8,965 bases of DNA from NCBI GenBank assembly GCA_001798565.1, contig MGSR01000014.1, forward strand, positions 1-8,965, read 5' to 3'. A program made the translations under genes and the position numbers. The notes beneath the pieces are model-generated. The model was not told the DNA's origin. It made no database searches and worked only from the letters and a program-made list of their open reading frames with translations. Shown here in pieces: positions 7,163 through 8,965 of this stretch. Origin of the DNA: Deltaproteobacteria bacterium RIFCSPLOWO2_12_FULL_60_16. Lineage in GTDB: Bacteria > Desulfobacterota > Binatia > UBA9968. How positions within the stretch are numbered: the first letter of the stretch is position 1; every line of letters begins with the position of its first letter.

Positions 7163-8206
7163 ATGCCGTCGATGATAGCGCTGGTGAAGAGAAGCGCGGA
7201 GCCGGGATTATCGCCGGAAGAGCTGCCGGTTCCCGAAATCGGGATCAATGATGTCTTAATCAAAGTGGACCGGACCGGCGTTTGCGGCACCGATCTCCAC
7301 ATCTACCTGTGGAATGAATGGGCCCGGAGAGCCATCCGCCCGCCGCTGGTGATCGGCCACGAGTTCGTCGGCACGATCGAGAGAGTCGGGACGAACGTCA
7401 AGGACTTCAAGCCGGGAGACGTGGTGAGCGGCGAGGGGCACGTCGTCTGCGGCCGCTGCCGCAACTGTCTGGCGGGGAGAAGGCACCTGTGCGCCGACAG
7501 CCACGGCATCGGCATCGCCCGACAGGGCTCCTTCGCCCAGTACCTGGCGATCCCGGTGACCAACGTCTGGCATCACGACCCGTCGATCCCGCGCGATATC
7601 CAGGCGATCTTCGACCCTCTGGGCAACGCGGTGCACACCGCGCTTTCGTTCGATGTCCTGGGCGAGGATGTCCTGATCACCGGCGCGGGACCCATCGGTC
7701 TCATGGCCGCGGCGATCGCCAGACACGCCGGGGCCCGCTACGTAGTGATGACCGACGTCATCCCCTACCGGCTGGAGCTGGCCCGCAAGATGGGGGTGAC
7801 GCTGGCTCTCGACGTGCGCACGGAAACGATCGCTGAGGCGCAGCGGAAGCTGGGGATGAAGGAAGGCTTCGACGTGGGGCTGGAGATGGCGGGGCATCCC
7901 AAGGCGCTCAGAGAGATGCTGGACAACATGTGCCACGGAGGGAAGATCGCCCTTCTGGGCATTCCTGAGCAGGAGATTGCGATCGACTGGAACAGGGTGA
8001 TCTTCAATGGACTCACGATCAAGGGAATCTACGGCCGGGAGATGTACGAGAGCTGGTACAAGGCGACGGTCTTGATCCAGAGCGGCGTCGACTTCAGCCC
8101 GGTCATCACCCACCATTTTCACCACAGCGAATATGAAAAGGCCTTCGAGGTGATAAGATCGGCGCGCTGCGGCAAGGTCATTCTCCATTGGTCCGACGCT
8201 GAATGA
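7163..8206 (+). CDS. tdh: L-threonine 3-dehydrogenase (zinc-dependent MDR family)
   Basis: Tdh oxidises L-threonine to 2-amino-3-ketobutyrate with NAD+. The 347-residue protein resembles E. coli Tdh along its whole length. It shares ICGTD-type [61 protein letters not shown] and the C-terminal GKVILHW. Catalytic zinc ligands Cys41, His66 and Glu67 (GHEFVG) are present, as are the four structural-zinc cysteines Cys96, Cys99, Cys102 and Cys110. The coenzyme loop GAGPIG is at 174-179 and Asp198 ends the second strand, which favours NAD+ over NADP+. The start ATG has GAGG 6 nt upstream (7153-7156). The kbl homologue follows after 10 nt, so product channelling to Kbl is expected, as the intermediate is unstable. 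This full-length similarity separates it from other zinc alcohol or sorbitol dehydrogenases. Confidence 0.95.
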   Translation: MPSMIALVKRSAEPGLSPEELPVPEIGINDVLIKVDRTGVCGTDLHIYLWNEWARRAIRPPLVIGHEFVGTIERVGTNVKDFKPGDVVSGEGHVVCGRCRNCLAGRRHLCADSHGIGIARQGSFAQYLAIPVTNVWHHDPSIPRDIQAIFDPLGNAVHTALSFDVLGEDVLITGAGPIGLMAAAIARHAGARYVVMTDVIPYRLELARKMGVTLALDVRTETIAEAQRKLGMKEGFDVGLEMAGHPKALREMLDNMCHGGKIALLGIPEQEIAIDWNRVIFNGLTIKGIYGREMYESWYKATVLIQSGVDFSPVITHHFHHSEYEKAFEVIRSARCGKVILHWSDAE

Positions 8207-8208
8207 GG
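8205..8208 (+). promoter_or_regulatory. kbl ribosome-binding site overlapping the tdh stop codon
   Basis: The tdh stop TGA (8204-8206) is embedded in TGAGG. The GAGG at 8205-8208 lies 8 nt before the kbl ATG at 8217. Ribosomes finishing tdh would sit on the kbl start site, which suggests coupled translation of the two enzymes of one pathway. Confidence 0.6.
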
Positions 8209-8216
8209 ACCCGCCC

Positions 8217-8965
8217 ATGTACGACGCTCTAAAGCGGCACCTGCAACGCCAGCTCGCAGAGATCCGCGGCAGCGGCCTTTACAAAGCCGAGCGAGTGCTC
8301 GCGAGCCCGCAGCAGGCGCGGATCGAGGTGAGCCGGGGGCCGCAGGTCCTCAACTTCTGCGCCAACAACTACCTCGGCCTGGCCAATCACCCGGCCGTCA
8401 TCCAGGCGGCCCATGAGGCGCTGGAGCGCTGGGGCTACGGTTTATCCTCCGTCCGGTTCATCTGCGGCACCCAGGAGATCCACAAAGAGCTGGAGCGGGC
8501 GCTCAGTGATTTTCTCGGCACCGAAGAGACGGTCCTCTACTCCTCGTGCTTCGACGCCAACGGCGGCCTGTTCGAGAGCCTGCTGGAGGAGCAGGACGCG
8601 GTCATCAGCGATCAGTTGAACCACGCCAGCATCATAGACGGCATCCGGCTGTGCAAGGCGCAGAGGCTTCGCTACGCCGCCAATGACATGGCGGACCTCG
8701 AGTCCAAGCTCCGTGAAGCCCGCGGCGCCAGATTCCGTCTGGTCGTCACCGACGGGGTGTTTTCCATGGATGGGACCGTCGCCAACCTGCCGGCTCTATG
8801 CGATCTTGCGGACCGATATGACGCCCTGGTGATGGTCGACGACTCGCACGGGGTGGGCGTTCTGGGAGAGCGGGGACGAGGCACCCACGAGTATCGCAAG
8901 GTCATGGGCCGCGTCGACATCCTGACGGGGACACTGGGAAAGGCGCTCGGGGGAGCGAGCGGCGG
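8217..8965 (+). CDS. kbl: 2-amino-3-ketobutyrate CoA ligase (glycine C-acetyltransferase), 3' end cut by window
   Basis: Kbl is a PLP-dependent alpha-oxoamine synthase that cleaves 2-amino-3-ketobutyrate with CoA into glycine and acetyl-CoA, completing threonine breakdown with Tdh. The 249 residues visible (of about 398 usual) follow E. coli Kbl closely: [77 protein letters not shown] and [12 protein letters not shown]. His136 would stack on PLP, Asp208 and His211 contact the cofactor, and Lys242 forms the Schiff base. All four are conserved. The close match in these blocks favours Kbl over its relatives BioF, HemA and serine palmitoyltransferase, and the adjacent tdh supports it. The order here is tdh then kbl, the reverse of the E. 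coli kbl-tdh operon. The open frame runs off the window end with two bases left of codon 250. Confidence 0.95.
   Translation, partial: MYDALKRHLQRQLAEIRGSGLYKAERVLASPQQARIEVSRGPQVLNFCANNYLGLANHPAVIQAAHEALERWGYGLSSVRFICGTQEIHKELERALSDFLGTEETVLYSSCFDANGGLFESLLEEQDAVISDQLNHASIIDGIRLCKAQRLRYAANDMADLESKLREARGARFRLVVTDGVFSMDGTVANLPALCDLADRYDALVMVDDSHGVGVLGERGRGTHEYRKVMGRVDILTGTLGKALGGASG

Noticed and set aside
7256..8218. Minus-strand open frame of 320 codons opposite tdh
   Set aside because: The plus strand encodes full-length Tdh with all zinc ligands. The antisense product is rich in Asp, Arg, His and Val and resembles nothing known.

Overview
The window is a GC-rich, tightly packed bacterial chromosome segment. 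It has seven protein-coding genes, two of them cut by the window edges. I saw no RNA genes, insertion sequences, CRISPR arrays or phage genes. The gene style is Gram-negative, with a LapA-domain protein, a UbiD-family enzyme and E. coli-like tdh/kbl, with GC-rich codons throughout. This fits a deltaproteobacterium or a soil/sediment lineage such as NC10 or Rokubacteria, but the phylum is an inference and not something read from a marker gene.

Layout. Positions 1-2234 hold a three-gene minus-strand operon read right to left: proC (pyrroline-5-carboxylate reductase), a soluble GAF-domain histidine kinase that overlaps proC by 4 nt, and the start of a small LapA-domain membrane protein. A candidate promoter lies just upstream of proC. 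Positions 2386-5571 hold one large minus-strand gene. It encodes a polytopic membrane protein whose two halves are internal repeats, followed by a spermidine synthase-like Rossmann domain and C-terminal TPR repeats. A 149-bp divergent intergenic region (5572-5720) carries candidate promoters for both directions. Positions 5721-8965 hold a plus-strand operon of a UbiD-family prenylated-FMN decarboxylase, tdh (L-threonine 3-dehydrogenase) and kbl (2-amino-3-ketobutyrate CoA ligase, cut by the window end).

How the genes work together. Tdh and Kbl form the two-step route from threonine through 2-amino-3-ketobutyrate to glycine and acetyl-CoA. The UbiD-family enzyme is co-oriented 53 bp upstream of tdh, probably in the same transcript, and its substrate is unknown. 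ProC makes proline, and its coupling to a sensor kinase with no partner response regulator in view is unexplained.

Most of the window is ordinary metabolism. The points most worth a second look are the spermidine synthase-like fusion, which has lost both acidic catalytic-loop residues, and the UbiD gene placed at the head of a threonine-degradation operon.
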